Assembly: GCF_965228705.1 (NCBI RefSeq)
Contig: NZ_OZ245832.1
Location: forward strand, 3,757,866 to 3,821,865
Source: Croceimicrobium sp965228705
GTDB lineage: Bacteria; Bacteroidota; Bacteroidia; Flavobacteriales; Schleiferiaceae
DNA length: 64,000 nt
Direction: 5' to 3'
Each line of letters begins with the position of its first letter. Position 1 is the stretch's first letter. Below the pieces are notes generated by a model. It was given only the letters and a program-made list of their open reading frames with translations, did no database searches and was not told the origin of the DNA. Positions 34,238 to 43,501 of this stretch are shown piece after piece. Position numbers and translations under genes: made by a program.

Positions 34238-34711
34238 ATGAGAAAGGCAAGAGCTAAAAAAAGACCCTTATTACCAGATCCCAAGTTCGGTGAGCCACTG
34301 GTAACTCGTTTTGTAAATATGATGATGTTGGATGGGAAGAAGAGTACTTCCTACCGCATTTTTTATTCGGCCATTGATATCGTTTCCGAGAAAACCGGAG
34401 AGGGTAATGGTTTAGAATTATGGAAAGAAGCCTTAAATAATGTTATGCCTCACGTAGAAGTACGTTCTAAGCGTGTGGGTGGTGCCACTTTCCAGATTCC
34501 TGTTCAGATTCGTCCAGATCGTAAGATTTCTGTAGCCATGAAGTGGTTAATCATGTACGCTCGTAAGCGTAATGAAAAAGCTATGGCCAACCGTTTAGCC
34601 GCTGAGATTATGGCCGCTGCTAAAGAAGAAGGTGCTGCAGTTAAAAAGCGCTTGGATACTCATAAAATGGCGGAAGCTAACAAGGCTTTTGCTCACTTTG
34701 GCAGATTCTAA
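34238..34711 (+). CDS. rpsG: Small ribosomal subunit protein S7
   Basis: 157 residues, standard length. It nucleates the 30S head by binding the 3' major domain of 16S rRNA and lies near the E-site tRNA. The N-terminal RKARAKKRPLLPDPKFGEPL arm and the central YARKRNEKAMANRLAAEIM helix are typical. It follows rpsL by 21 bp and precedes fusA by 25 bp, the classical str order. Confidence 0.98.
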   Translation: MRKARAKKRPLLPDPKFGEPLVTRFVNMMMLDGKKSTSYRIFYSAIDIVSEKTGEGNGLELWKEALNNVMPHVEVRSKRVGGATFQIPVQIRPDRKISVAMKWLIMYARKRNEKAMANRLAAEIMAAAKEEGAAVKKRLDTHKMAEANKAFAHFGRF

Positions 34712-34736
34712 ATCCCTCAAATAGGAAAGATAAATC

Positions 34737-36839
34737 ATGGCAAAAAGAGATTTAAAATACACTCGTAACATCGGTATTGCAGCGCATATCGACGCGGGAA
34801 AAACCACCACCACCGAACGTATCCTTTATTACGGTGGGGTAAGTCACAAAATTGGTGAGGTGCATGATGGTGCCGCTACCATGGACTGGATGGAGCAAGA
34901 GCAAGAGCGTGGTATTACCATTACCTCTGCTGCCACCACCCTTAACTGGCCTTACCGTGGTGATAACTACCATATTAACATTATCGATACCCCCGGACAC
35001 GTTGACTTTACCGTTGAGGTAAACCGTTCTCTTCGTGTGTTAGACGGATTGGTATTCTTGTTCTCTGCGGTTGATGGTGTGGAGCCTCAATCAGAAACTA
35101 ACTGGCGTTTGGCTAATAACTATAACGTTCCACGTATTGGTTTCGTAAACAAGATGGACCGTCAGGGTGCCGACTTCCTGAACGTTTGTGGTCAGGTGAA
35201 AGAAATGTTGGGTTCTCATGCACTTCCTCTTCAGTTGCCTATCGGTGCTGAAGCTGATTTCAAAGGAGTGGTTGACTTGATCAACTTCCGTGGAATCGTT
35301 TGGAATGAAGAAGATATGGGAATGACTTTCGAAGAAGTTGAAATCCCAGCTGATATGTTAGACGAAGCTACTGAATACCGCGAGAAATTACTTGAGGCCG
35401 TAGCTGAGTTCGACGATACTTTAATGGAAAAATACTTCGAGGATCCTGATTCTCTTACTGAGCGTGAAATCCTTGACGCATTACGTGAAGCGACTATCGC
35501 TAACAAAGTAGTGCCTATGATGTGTGGTTCTGCCTTTAAAAACAAAGGTGTACAGGCCATGCTTGATATGGTAATGGAGTTAATGCCTGCTCCGGTAGAT
35601 ATTGAAGCTATCGTTGGTACTAACCCTGATACTGAAGTTGAAGAGAAGCGTAAGCCTTCTTTTGATGAGCCATTTAGTGGTTTGGCATTTAAAATCGCTA
35701 CCGACCCATTTGTTGGTCGTTTGTGCTTTACCCGTGCTTATTCAGGTACCCTTCCTTCCGGTTCTTATGTATTGAATACTCGTACCGGTAAGAAGGAGCG
35801 TATCTCTCGTATCTTCCAAATGCACGCGAATAAGCAAAATCAAATTGATGAGCTGGGTGCAGGAGATATCGGTGCATTAGTAGGATTTAAAGACATTAAA
35901 ACTGGTGATACCCTTTGTGCAGAGAACGCTCCTATTGTTCTTGAGTCAATGGACTTCCCAGAGCCAGTAATTGGATTGGCAGTAGAGCCTAAGTCTAAAG
36001 CTGATGTGGATAAATTAGGTATGGCCTTAGCTAAATTGGCTGAAGAGGATCCAACCTTCCGTGTACACACAGATGAGGATACTGGTCAAACTGTAATCTC
36101 TGGTATGGGTGAGCTTCACCTAGATATTATCATCGACCGATTGAGACGTGAATTCAAGGTTGAGGTGAACCAAGGTGCTCCTCAGGTATCTTACAAAGAA
36201 GCGATCAACGGTTCTGTAGATCACCGTGAAGTTTACAAGAAACAAACTGGTGGTCGTGGTAAGTTTGCCGATATCATTGTAACCATTGAGCCTAGTGAAA
36301 GCGAAGAACCAGGATTGGTGTTCGTTAATGAGGTGAAAGGTGGTAACGTACCTAAAGAATTTATCCCTTCAGTAGAGAAAGGATTTAAAGAAGCTATGTC
36401 TACTGGCGTTTTAGCTGGTTACCCTGTAGATAGTATTAAAGTAACCTTAAAGGACGGATCTTTCCACCCTGTGGATTCGGATCAACTTTCATTTGAGGTT
36501 GCAGCCAAAATGGCCTTCCGTAACGCAGTTCCTAAAGCCAATCCGGTATTATTAGAGCCTATTATGAAGTTGGAGGTATTAACTCCAGAAGAATATATGG
36601 GTGATATCGTAGGTGATTTGAACCGTCGTCGTGGTGTGGTAGAAGGCATGGGCGATCGTAATAATTCAAAAGCGATCAAAGCCAAAGTGCCACTGTCTGA
36701 AATGTTTGGTTATGTAACTGACCTTCGTACCAATTCATCTGGTCGTGCGACATCAACTATGGAATTCTCTCACTTTGCAGAGGCTCCTAAGAACATCGCA
36801 GAGGATGTGATTGCTAAGGTTAAGGGTAACAAAGAATAA
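34737..36839 (+). CDS. fusA: Elongation factor G
   Basis: 700 residues, five domains. The GTPase domain has AHIDAGKTTTT (P-loop, from 16), the switch II DTPGHVDF, NKMDRQGAD for guanine recognition and GSAFKNKG. Domain II through V follow with MGELHLDIIIDRLRREFKVE and, in domain IV, the loop region around FIPSVEKGFKEAMSTG that reaches the decoding centre. EF-G drives translocation on the ribosome. Unlike the classical str operon, tuf does not follow; rpsJ starts 13 bp later. Confidence 0.98.
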   Translation: MAKRDLKYTRNIGIAAHIDAGKTTTTERILYYGGVSHKIGEVHDGAATMDWMEQEQERGITITSAATTLNWPYRGDNYHINIIDTPGHVDFTVEVNRSLRVLDGLVFLFSAVDGVEPQSETNWRLANNYNVPRIGFVNKMDRQGADFLNVCGQVKEMLGSHALPLQLPIGAEADFKGVVDLINFRGIVWNEEDMGMTFEEVEIPADMLDEATEYREKLLEAVAEFDDTLMEKYFEDPDSLTEREILDALREATIANKVVPMMCGSAFKNKGVQAMLDMVMELMPAPVDIEAIVGTNPDTEVEEKRKPSFDEPFSGLAFKIATDPFVGRLCFTRAYSGTLPSGSYVLNTRTGKKERISRIFQMHANKQNQIDELGAGDIGALVGFKDIKTGDTLCAENAPIVLESMDFPEPVIGLAVEPKSKADVDKLGMALAKLAEEDPTFRVHTDEDTGQTVISGMGELHLDIIIDRLRREFKVEVNQGAPQVSYKEAINGSVDHREVYKKQTGGRGKFADIIVTIEPSESEEPGLVFVNEVKGGNVPKEFIPSVEKGFKEAMSTGVLAGYPVDSIKVTLKDGSFHPVDSDQLSFEVAAKMAFRNAVPKANPVLLEPIMKLEVLTPEEYMGDIVGDLNRRRGVVEGMGDRNNSKAIKAKVPLSEMFGYVTDLRTNSSGRATSTMEFSHFAEAPKNIAEDVIAKVKGNKE

Positions 36840-36852
36840 GTTTATTAAGAAG

Positions 36853-37158
36853 ATGAGTCAGAAAATCCGCATTAAGCTTAAGTCTTACGACCACAATTTG
36901 GTGGATAAGAGTGCTGAGAAAATCGTAAAGACTGTAAAGAGTACCGGTGCGATCGTGAACGGTCCTATTCCGCTTCCGACCAACAAGCGTATCTACACAG
37001 TATTGCGTTCTCCTCACGTGAATAAGAAGTCACGTGAGCAGTTCCAGTTGTCTTCCTTCAAGCGTTTGCTCGACATCTACAGTTCTTCATCCAAGACCAT
37101 TGATGCCTTGATGAAGCTGGAGTTGCCTAGTGGAGTGGAAGTAGAGATTAAAGTCTGA
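36853..37158 (+). CDS. rpsJ: Small ribosomal subunit protein S10 (transcription factor NusE)
   Basis: 101 residues from ATG 36853 (KIRIKLKSYDHNLVDKSAEK), the normal length; the frame can be read further upstream only by overlapping fusA. S10 is in the 30S head and, as NusE, pairs with NusB in antitermination. The loop with GPIPLPTNKRIYTVLRSPHV is intact. It marks the junction of the str and S10 blocks, which are joined here without a visible promoter. Confidence 0.97.
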   Translation: MSQKIRIKLKSYDHNLVDKSAEKIVKTVKSTGAIVNGPIPLPTNKRIYTVLRSPHVNKKSREQFQLSSFKRLLDIYSSSSKTIDALMKLELPSGVEVEIKV

Positions 37159-37189
37159 GTTTAGAGTATTAATTTAAATAGATTGTCAA

Positions 37190-37816
37190 ATGCCTGGAAT
37201 GATCGGTAAAAAGATCGGGATGACAAGCCTCTTTGACGAAAACGGTAAAAACTTACCGTGTACCGTCATCGAAGTGGAGCCCAACGTGGTAACCCAGATC
37301 AAGACCGCTGAGAAAGACGGTTACGAAGCCGTACAGTTAGCTTACGGCGAACAAAAAGAGAGTCGTGTACCTGCTGCTATGGTAGGACACTTCAAGAAGG
37401 CTGGAGTAAGCCCTCGCAAAAAAGTAAAAGAATTCGATACCAGCTTCGGAGAAGTGGAATTGAAGGAAGGTGTAGCAATTAGCGTAGACCAATTTTTTGC
37501 CGAAGGACAATTCGTTGATATCTCCGGTGTATCAAAAGGAAAAGGTTTTCAGGGTGTAGTAAAGCGTCATGGCTTTGGTGGAGTAGGTCAAGCTACCCAC
37601 GGTCAGCATAACCGCTTACGTGCTCCTGGTTCAATTGGTGCCGGTTCGGATCCATCACGCGTATTTAAAGGTATGCGAATGGCCGGACGCATGGGAGGAG
37701 CTATGACTATGGTAGAGAACCTCCGTGTAATTAAGGTAGATGCCGATAAGAACCTTTTGGTTGTTAAAGGGTCGGTTCCCGGTCCTAAGAACTCAATCTT
37801 AATTATCACCAAGTAA
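37190..37816 (+). CDS. rplC: Large ribosomal subunit protein L3
   Basis: 208 residues. L3 starts 50S assembly and its central extension reaches the peptidyl-transferase centre. The start GMIGKKIGMTSLF and the segment KGKGFQGVVKRHGFGGV, then THGQHNRLRAPGSIGAGSDPSRV, are the family hallmarks. Its stop overlaps the rplD start by one base, giving tight coupling with L4. Confidence 0.98.
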   Translation: MPGMIGKKIGMTSLFDENGKNLPCTVIEVEPNVVTQIKTAEKDGYEAVQLAYGEQKESRVPAAMVGHFKKAGVSPRKKVKEFDTSFGEVELKEGVAISVDQFFAEGQFVDISGVSKGKGFQGVVKRHGFGGVGQATHGQHNRLRAPGSIGAGSDPSRVFKGMRMAGRMGGAMTMVENLRVIKVDADKNLLVVKGSVPGPKNSILIITK

Positions 37817-38442
37817 TGGAATTAGCAGTATTAAATAAAGAAGGTAAGGATACCGGACGTAAAGTGACCTTGGCTGATGACATTTTTGCGATTGAGCCTA
37901 ATGAGCACGCCCTGTATTTAGATGTTAAACAACATCTTGCCAATAAGCGTCAAGGTACTCACAAAGCGAAAGAACGTGCAGAGATTTCTCGTACTACTAA
38001 GAAGTTCTTCCGTCAGAAAGGTACTGGTAATGCCCGTGTAGGATCATTAAAGAGTCCTGTACAACGTGGTGGTGGTACCGTATTCGGTCCCCGTCCTCGT
38101 AACTACGGTTTCAAACTCAACAAAAAGTTGAAAGCTTTGGCCCGTCGTTCTGCTTTAGCACAGAAGGCCGCTGACCAAAATATTGTGGTTTTGGAAGCCC
38201 TTCAAATGGACAAGCCAAACACTAAAAGCTACGTACAGATTTTGAGCGCCTTAGGCCTCCAAGACAAAAAATCTTTACTGGTGCTTGGTGAGTCAAATAA
38301 AGCTGTATATTTGTCGTCCCGAAATTTTAAGGGTTCCGACGTGATAAGTGCTTCAGAATTAAACACTTACGCTGTAATGAAGGCGCAAACTGTGATTTTA
38401 TCTGAAGATTCGTTGGAGAAGCTTGAAACTGTTTTAAGATAG
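37816..38442 (+). CDS. rplD: Large ribosomal subunit protein L4
   Basis: 208 residues. The globular domain surrounds a long loop (about 45-100) with RQKGTGNARVGSLKSP and GGTVFGPRPRNY, which lines the nascent peptide exit tunnel. In many bacteria L4 also represses its own operon, but no S10-type leader structure is visible here. It shares its first base with the rplC stop. Confidence 0.97.
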   Translation: MELAVLNKEGKDTGRKVTLADDIFAIEPNEHALYLDVKQHLANKRQGTHKAKERAEISRTTKKFFRQKGTGNARVGSLKSPVQRGGGTVFGPRPRNYGFKLNKKLKALARRSALAQKAADQNIVVLEALQMDKPNTKSYVQILSALGLQDKKSLLVLGESNKAVYLSSRNFKGSDVISASELNTYAVMKAQTVILSEDSLEKLETVLR

Positions 38443-38448
38443 TAAACC

Positions 38449-38739
38449 ATGGGCATTTTGATCAAACCAATCATCACTGAGAAGGCTACCGCTGATAGCG
38501 AAGACAACAATCGTTTTGCTTTCGAAGTTGCGGTGGATGCCAACAAGGTTGAGATCCGCAAGGCAGTGGAAGAGCTCTACGGTGTGAACGTAGAAAGTGT
38601 AAAAACTATGGTAATGCCAGGTAAGCGTAAGTTCCGCTATACCAAACAAGGTATTACTCGTGGTAACACTGGTAAGTATAAGAAAGCCATTGTGCAGGTT
38701 CGCAGTGGTGAAACTATTGACCTCTATAGCGAAATTTAA
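38449..38739 (+). CDS. rplW: Large ribosomal subunit protein L23
   Basis: 96 residues. It sits at the tunnel exit and is the docking site for trigger factor and SRP. The start GILIKPIITEKAT and KVEIRKAVEELYGVNVESV are typical of the fold. It follows rplD by 6 bp and precedes rplB by 2 bp. Confidence 0.97.
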   Translation: MGILIKPIITEKATADSEDNNRFAFEVAVDANKVEIRKAVEELYGVNVESVKTMVMPGKRKFRYTKQGITRGNTGKYKKAIVQVRSGETIDLYSEI

Positions 38740-38741
38740 TC

Positions 38742-39566
38742 ATGGCTGTACGAAAATTAAATCCGGTTACTCCCGGACAGCGTTTTAAGGTTGTAGGTCA
38801 GTTTGAAACTGTAACCGCCAGCAAGCCTGAGAAATCTCTTGTAAAAGGGAAGTCTAAGTCGGGCGGACGTAACAATAGTGGTAAAATGACCATGCGCCAA
38901 GTGGGTGGTGGTCATAAACGTCGTTATCGTGTGATCGATTTCAAACGCGAAAAAGACGGCGTTCCTGCAACTGTAAAGTCCATCGAGTATGATCCTAACC
39001 GTTCTGCTCGCGTGGCTTTGTTGTTTTATGCAGATGGAGAGAAGCGTTACATTATCGCTCCTAACGGTTTACAAGTTGGGCAGCAGGTAGTAAGTGGTAA
39101 AGATGCTACTCCTGAAATCGGTAACACCATGTTCCTGGAGAATATTCCTTTAGGTACAGTAATCAGTTGCATTGAGATGCGCCCTGGACAAGGAGCTATC
39201 ATTGCACGTTCTGCCGGATCTTTTGCCCAATTAGCGGCTCGCGATGGTAAGTATGCTATCGTGAAAATGCCTAGCGGTGAAACCCGTATGATCTTGACTA
39301 CTTGTAAAGCTACTATTGGTGCTATCGGAAACTCAGATCACCAATTAGAGCGCAGTGGTAAGGCAGGTCGTAGCCGTTGGTTAGGCCGTCGTCCTCGCGT
39401 TCGTGGTGTAGCGATGAACCCAGTAGATCACCCCATGGGTGGTGGTGAAGGTCGTGCCAGCGGTGGCCATCCACGTTCACGTACTGGTATTCCAGCCAAA
39501 GGGTACAAAACTCGTACTCCTAAGAAGGCTTCGAACAAGTATATCATTGAAAGACGTAAAAAGTAA
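38742..39566 (+). CDS. rplB: Large ribosomal subunit protein L2
   Basis: 274 residues, standard length. L2 is a core protein needed for subunit association and peptidyl transfer. The SH3-like and OB-like domains are followed by the conserved MNPVDHPMGGGEGRASGGHP loop containing the invariant His near the catalytic centre. The C-terminus ends in a basic tail, TRTPKKASNKYIIERRKK. Confidence 0.98.
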   Translation: MAVRKLNPVTPGQRFKVVGQFETVTASKPEKSLVKGKSKSGGRNNSGKMTMRQVGGGHKRRYRVIDFKREKDGVPATVKSIEYDPNRSARVALLFYADGEKRYIIAPNGLQVGQQVVSGKDATPEIGNTMFLENIPLGTVISCIEMRPGQGAIIARSAGSFAQLAARDGKYAIVKMPSGETRMILTTCKATIGAIGNSDHQLERSGKAGRSRWLGRRPRVRGVAMNPVDHPMGGGEGRASGGHPRSRTGIPAKGYKTRTPKKASNKYIIERRKK

Positions 39567-39572
39567 TTAGCT

Positions 39573-39854
39573 ATGGCGAGATCACTAAAAAAAGGTCCTT
39601 TTATTCACCATAAGCTGGAGCAGCGAGTATTGGCGCAAGCCGATAGCGGTAAGAAGTCGGTAATCAAGACTTATAGCCGTGCCTCCATGATCTTTCCTGA
39701 AGCAGTAGGTCAGACTATAGCTGTACACAACGGAAGAACCTTTGTTCCTGTTTTTGTAACAGAAAACATGGTAGGTCACAAATTCGGTGAATTTGCATTG
39801 ACTCGTACCTTCCGTGGACACGGTGGTAATAAGAAAGATAAAGGTAAGCGCTAA
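39573..39854 (+). CDS. rpsS: Small ribosomal subunit protein S19
   Basis: 93 residues. S19 binds S13 and 16S rRNA in the head and contacts the A-site tRNA through bridge B1a. ARSLKKGPFIHHKLEQRV at the N-terminus and VGHKFGEFALTRTFRGHGGNKKDK at the C-terminus are the typical segments. It begins 6 bp after rplB. Confidence 0.98.
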   Translation: MARSLKKGPFIHHKLEQRVLAQADSGKKSVIKTYSRASMIFPEAVGQTIAVHNGRTFVPVFVTENMVGHKFGEFALTRTFRGHGGNKKDKGKR

Positions 39855-39863
39855 GAATAGGTT

Positions 39864-40298
39864 ATGGGATCTAGAAAGAAACAATCTGCTGAAGCAAGAA
39901 AAGAAGCCCGTAAAAACGTGGCGATTGCTCAGCTGCGCAATTACCCAACCAGCCCTCGCAAGATGCGTTTGGTAGCTGATATGGTACGTGGAATGGATGT
40001 TGAAAAAGCTTTGTACCTCTTAAAGTACAGCCCTAAGCATGCCAGTATCCCCATGGAGAAATTATTGCGCTCAGCGATTAACAACTGGGAGCAGAAGAAT
40101 GAAGGAGAGCGTATCGAAGATGCAGGATTATATGTATCTAGCATTCAGGTTGACTCCGCTCGTATGTTGAAGCGTATTCAAGCCGCCCCTCAGGGTCGTG
40201 CACATCGCATTCGCAAACGCAGTAATCATGTAACCATTGTGGTAGATGCTCGTAACAACGACGAAGCAGCCGCAGAATCTAACGAAGTAAACGAATAA
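39864..40298 (+). CDS. rplV: Large ribosomal subunit protein L22
   Basis: 144 residues, longer than the 110 usual because of an N-terminal basic segment (about 1-20) and an acidic C-terminal tail rich in Asn and Glu (NNDEAAAESNEVNE). The tunnel-lining beta-hairpin is conserved around QAAPQGRAHRIRKRSNH, where macrolide resistance changes occur elsewhere. It touches rRNA of all domains of the 50S. Confidence 0.97.
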   Translation: MGSRKKQSAEARKEARKNVAIAQLRNYPTSPRKMRLVADMVRGMDVEKALYLLKYSPKHASIPMEKLLRSAINNWEQKNEGERIEDAGLYVSSIQVDSARMLKRIQAAPQGRAHRIRKRSNHVTIVVDARNNDEAAAESNEVNE

Positions 40299-40302
40299 CC
40301 GC

Positions 40303-41028
40303 ATGGGACAGAAGACTAATCCAATAGGAAACCGATTAGGATTTATCCGCGGCTGGGATAGCAATTGGTACGGTGGCCGTAATTATGGCGACAAGATCGC
40401 GGAAGATGCCAAAATCCGCAATTACTTGTACGCACGTTTAAATAAGGCCAGCGTTAGCCGTATCATTATTGAGCGTACCCTTAAACTGGTTACCATTACC
40501 ATTACTACCAGTCGTCCTGGTATTATCATCGGTAAAGGTGGTCAGGAAGTTGATAAATTGAAGGAGGAGCTAAAAAAGCTCACCAAGAAAGAAGTTCAGA
40601 TTAACATTTTCGAGATCAAGCGTCCTGAACTAGATGCCAAACTGGTGGCTGATTCTATCGCCCGCCAAATTGAAGGACGTATCTCTTACCGTCGTGCCGT
40701 GAAAATGGCTATAGCTGCATCGATGCGTATGGGAGCAGAAGGGATCAAGATTATGGTTTCTGGTCGTTTGAACGGTGCGGAAATGGCGCGTTCCGAAATG
40801 TATAAAGACGGACGTACACCCTTGCACACTTTCCGCGCAGACATTGACTATGCTTTGACTGAAGCTCACACTACCTACGGTCGTTTGGGTATCAAAGTAT
40901 GGATCATGAAAGGAGAAGTATACGGAAAGCGCGACCTGAGCAACCCATTCGGTACAGCTAAGAAAAGCAATGGACCGGCTGGTGGAGCCAATGCAGGTGG
41001 CGGACGTAACAGAAGAAAAAGAAAATAA
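40303..41028 (+). CDS. rpsC: Small ribosomal subunit protein S3
   Basis: 241 residues. The KH domain has the IIIGKGGQEVD motif that binds RNA, and the C-terminal domain (VKIMVSGRLNGAEMARSEMYK) is intact. With S4 and S5 it lines the mRNA entry channel and has helicase activity. The end carries a Gly/Ala/Asn-rich basic extension (GGANAGGGRNRRKRK). It follows rplV by 4 bp. Confidence 0.98.
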   Translation: MGQKTNPIGNRLGFIRGWDSNWYGGRNYGDKIAEDAKIRNYLYARLNKASVSRIIIERTLKLVTITITTSRPGIIIGKGGQEVDKLKEELKKLTKKEVQINIFEIKRPELDAKLVADSIARQIEGRISYRRAVKMAIAASMRMGAEGIKIMVSGRLNGAEMARSEMYKDGRTPLHTFRADIDYALTEAHTTYGRLGIKVWIMKGEVYGKRDLSNPFGTAKKSNGPAGGANAGGGRNRRKRK

Positions 41029-41052
41029 GCGGACCGCTTAAAATATTGAAAG

Positions 41053-41475
41053 ATGTTACAACCTAAGAAAACAAAACACAGAAAGCAGTTTAAAGGCCGC
41101 ATGAAGGGTAACTCCCAGCGCGGTGCCGAGATTGCTTTCGGTAGTTTCGGTCTGAAAGCGATGGATTCGGTTTTCATCACCTCACGTCAGATCGAGGCGG
41201 CGCGTATTGCAGCTACCCGTTACATGAAACGTGAAGGTCAGTTGTGGATCCGTATTTTCCCCGATAAGCCCATTACCAAAAAGCCAGCCGAAGTACGGAT
41301 GGGTAAAGGTAAAGGTGCCTTGGATCACTGGGTTGCTGTTGTACGTCCCGGACGTATCCTCTTCGAACTTGATGGTGTAAACCAGGAGATCGCTCAAGAG
41401 GCATTGCGTTTGGCCGCTCAAAAGCTTCCCGTTAAATGTAAGTTTATCGTTCGCCGGGATTATACCGGTGCCTAA
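41053..41475 (+). CDS. rplP: Large ribosomal subunit protein L16
   Basis: 140 residues. L16 contacts the A- and P-site tRNAs and stabilises the PTC region. MLQPKKTKHRKQFKGRMKG is the family start and RMGKGKGALDHWVAVVRPG is the conserved central loop. It follows rpsC by 24 bp. Confidence 0.98.
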   Translation: MLQPKKTKHRKQFKGRMKGNSQRGAEIAFGSFGLKAMDSVFITSRQIEAARIAATRYMKREGQLWIRIFPDKPITKKPAEVRMGKGKGALDHWVAVVRPGRILFELDGVNQEIAQEALRLAAQKLPVKCKFIVRRDYTGA

Positions 41476-41488
41476 TTAAGATTGAAAG

Positions 41489-41689
41489 ATGAAGGCATCC
41501 GTAATTAGAGAAATGACCACGCAAGAAATCTCCGATCAAGTAGCTGAGGAGAAGATCAATTACGACAAGTTGCGTATGGCGCACCACATTTCTCCCTTAG
41601 AGAATCCTGTGGAATTGAAAGAAAAAAGAAAGTTGATCGCTCGCTTGAGTACAGAGCTTCGTGCCCGTACTGAAGAAAGCGCATCTTAA
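41489..41689 (+). CDS. rpmC: Large ribosomal subunit protein L29
   Basis: 66 residues, two antiparallel helices. The N-terminus SVIREMTTQEISDQVAEEK and the segment ENPVELKEKRKLIARL are family-typical. It lies at the tunnel exit next to L23 and forms part of the surface where SRP and trigger factor bind. Confidence 0.95.
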   Translation: MKASVIREMTTQEISDQVAEEKINYDKLRMAHHISPLENPVELKEKRKLIARLSTELRARTEESAS

Positions 41690-41703
41690 TAAGACTGTTC
41701 AAA

Positions 41704-41964
41704 ATGGAACACAAAAGAAACTTGCGTAAAGAACGTATCGGGGTAGTTACCAGCAACAAAATGGCTAAGTCCATCGTGGTGTCGGTAGAGAAAAAGCAAA
41801 AGCACCCTATGTACGGTAAGTTTATTAAGCTTACCAAGAAGTTTCATGCTCATGATGAGAAGAATGAGTGCAATATCGGTGATACCGTACGCATCATGGA
41901 AACTCGTCCCCTGAGCAAGACCAAGAACTGGAGACTAGTAGAAATCATTGAAAGAGCGAAGTAA
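41704..41964 (+). CDS. rpsQ: Small ribosomal subunit protein S17
   Basis: 86 residues with an OB fold. RKERIGVVTSNKMAKSIVVSVE opens it and the turn CNIGDTVRIMETRPLSKTKNW is the signature. It binds 16S rRNA in the body of the 30S. It starts 14 bp after rpmC. Confidence 0.97.
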   Translation: MEHKRNLRKERIGVVTSNKMAKSIVVSVEKKQKHPMYGKFIKLTKKFHAHDEKNECNIGDTVRIMETRPLSKTKNWRLVEIIERAK

Positions 41965-41967
41965 GCG

Positions 41968-42336
41968 ATGTTACAACAGGAATCTAGACTTAAAGTAGCG
42001 GATAACACCGGAGCCAAGGAAGTTCTGGTAATTCGTGTGTTGGGAGGTACCGGTCGTCGTTATGCTTCCGTTGGAGACCGCATCGTGGTTTCTATCAAGG
42101 AATCTACTCCTTCCGGTAATGCCAAAAAAGGACAAGTATCCAAAGCGGTGGTGGTTCGCACCAAAAAAGAGGTTCGTCGTCCCGATGGATCTTATATCCG
42201 TTTTGACGACAATGCTTGTGTATTGCTGAATGCGCAGAATGAAATGCGTGGTACTCGTGTTTTCGGACCGGTTGCCCGTGAACTTCGCGACAAACAGTAT
42301 ATGAAGATTGTATCATTAGCCCCTGAGGTACTTTAA
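41968..42336 (+). CDS. rplN: Large ribosomal subunit protein L14
   Basis: 122 residues, five-stranded barrel. It forms part of bridges B5 and B8 to the 30S. The opening MLQQESRLKVADNTGAKEV, the KGQVSKAVVVRTKKEVRRPDG loop and the end FGPVARELRDKQYMKIVSLA match the family closely. Nothing unusual. Confidence 0.98.
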   Translation: MLQQESRLKVADNTGAKEVLVIRVLGGTGRRYASVGDRIVVSIKESTPSGNAKKGQVSKAVVVRTKKEVRRPDGSYIRFDDNACVLLNAQNEMRGTRVFGPVARELRDKQYMKIVSLAPEVL

Positions 42337-42347
42337 ACGAAAGAACA

Positions 42348-42668
42348 ATGGCCAAATTTCATATCAAAAAAGGTGATAAAGTAGTTGTTCTCTCCGGCGA
42401 AGACAAAGGCAAGGAGGGTACAGTACTAGAGATGCTTCCTAAAAAAGGAAAGGCGATCGTTGAAGGTATCAATGTGGTGAAAAAACACAAGAAGCCTAGC
42501 GCTACCGATCCTCAAGGTGGTATCGAAGAAGTAGAAGCTCCTGTTTATCTGTCTAAATTGATGTTGATCGATCCCGCAAATGGTGAACCCACTCGCGTAG
42601 GTCGTAAAGCTGACGAGAACGGTAAACTGGTACGGTATTCAAAGAAAACTCAAGAGATTATTAAGTAA
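42348..42668 (+). CDS. rplX: Large ribosomal subunit protein L24
   Basis: 106 residues. The KOW motif is at the N-terminus (IKKGDKVVVLSGEDKGKEGT), followed by the VEGINVVKKHKK loop. It initiates 50S assembly and lies near the tunnel exit. Its last base overlaps the first of rplE. Confidence 0.97.
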   Translation: MAKFHIKKGDKVVVLSGEDKGKEGTVLEMLPKKGKAIVEGINVVKKHKKPSATDPQGGIEEVEAPVYLSKLMLIDPANGEPTRVGRKADENGKLVRYSKKTQEIIK

Positions 42669-43216
42669 TGGATTTTTCTACCAAATTAAAAGATAAGTAC
42701 CAGGAGCAGATTGTTCCGGCTCTTACCGAAGAATTCGGATATCAGAATCGCATGGAAGTGCCTCGCTTGAAAAAGATTGTTCTTTCTCAAGGTGTAGGTG
42801 AAGCTACCGGTGATAAGAAACTGGTAGAGCAGGCGGTTGAGCAAATGTCTATGATTGCTGGTCAGAAAGCGATCGTTACTTATTCCCGTAAGGATATCTC
42901 AAACTTTAAACTTCGTAAAGGCATGCCTATCGGAGCTAAAGTGACCCTTCGTGGTGAGCGTATGTTTGAATTCCTTGAGCGTTTATTGTGGTCTGCATTG
43001 CCACGTATCCGTGACTTTAACGGAATTAAGAATAACGGTTTTGATGGTCGTGGTAACTATACCTTAGGTATTACCGAACAGATCATCTTCCCCGAAATCA
43101 ATATTGATAGAGTGCCACGCATTACCGGTATGGATATCACTTTCGTGACTTCCGCTGATACCGATAAAGAAGCGCTGGCCTTGTTGAAGAACTTTGGATT
43201 ACCCTTCAAAAAATAA
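42668..43216 (+). CDS. rplE: Large ribosomal subunit protein L5
   Basis: 182 residues. It binds 5S rRNA in the central protuberance and forms bridge B1b with S13. The conserved segments are IVLSQGVGEATGDKKLVEQA, GQKAIVTYSRKDISNFKLRKG and the G-rich turn NGFDGRGNYTLGITEQIIFPEI. It is coupled to rplX by a one-base overlap. Confidence 0.98.
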   Translation: MDFSTKLKDKYQEQIVPALTEEFGYQNRMEVPRLKKIVLSQGVGEATGDKKLVEQAVEQMSMIAGQKAIVTYSRKDISNFKLRKGMPIGAKVTLRGERMFEFLERLLWSALPRIRDFNGIKNNGFDGRGNYTLGITEQIIFPEINIDRVPRITGMDITFVTSADTDKEALALLKNFGLPFKK

Positions 43217-43219
43217 GAC

Positions 43220-43489
43220 ATGGCGAAAGAATCAATGAAAGCGCGCGAGCGCAAACGCGAAAAGCTGGTAGCCAAATACGCTCAGAAGCGTGCCGAGCTC
43301 AAAGCAGCCGGTGATTACGAAGCTTTACAAAAGCTTCCTAAGAATGCTTCTCCTGTGCGTCTGCACAATCGTTGCAAGCTTACCGGCCGTCCACGTGGAT
43401 ACATGCGCCAGTTCGGAGTTAACCGGGTAACCTTCAGAGAGATGGCCAACCAAGGTCTGATCCCAGGAGTTAAAAAAGCCAGTTGGTAA
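43220..43489 (+). CDS. rpsN: Small ribosomal subunit protein S14 (zinc-free type)
   Basis: 89 residues. The length and the single Cys (NRCKLTGRPRGYMRQF) show the long, zinc-independent C- form; the CxxC pairs of the short zinc form are absent. It sits in the 30S head with S3 and S10. It begins 3 bp after rplE. Confidence 0.97.
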   Translation: MAKESMKARERKREKLVAKYAQKRAELKAAGDYEALQKLPKNASPVRLHNRCKLTGRPRGYMRQFGVNRVTFREMANQGLIPGVKKASW

Positions 43490-43501
43490 AAAGGTTTAGA
43501 G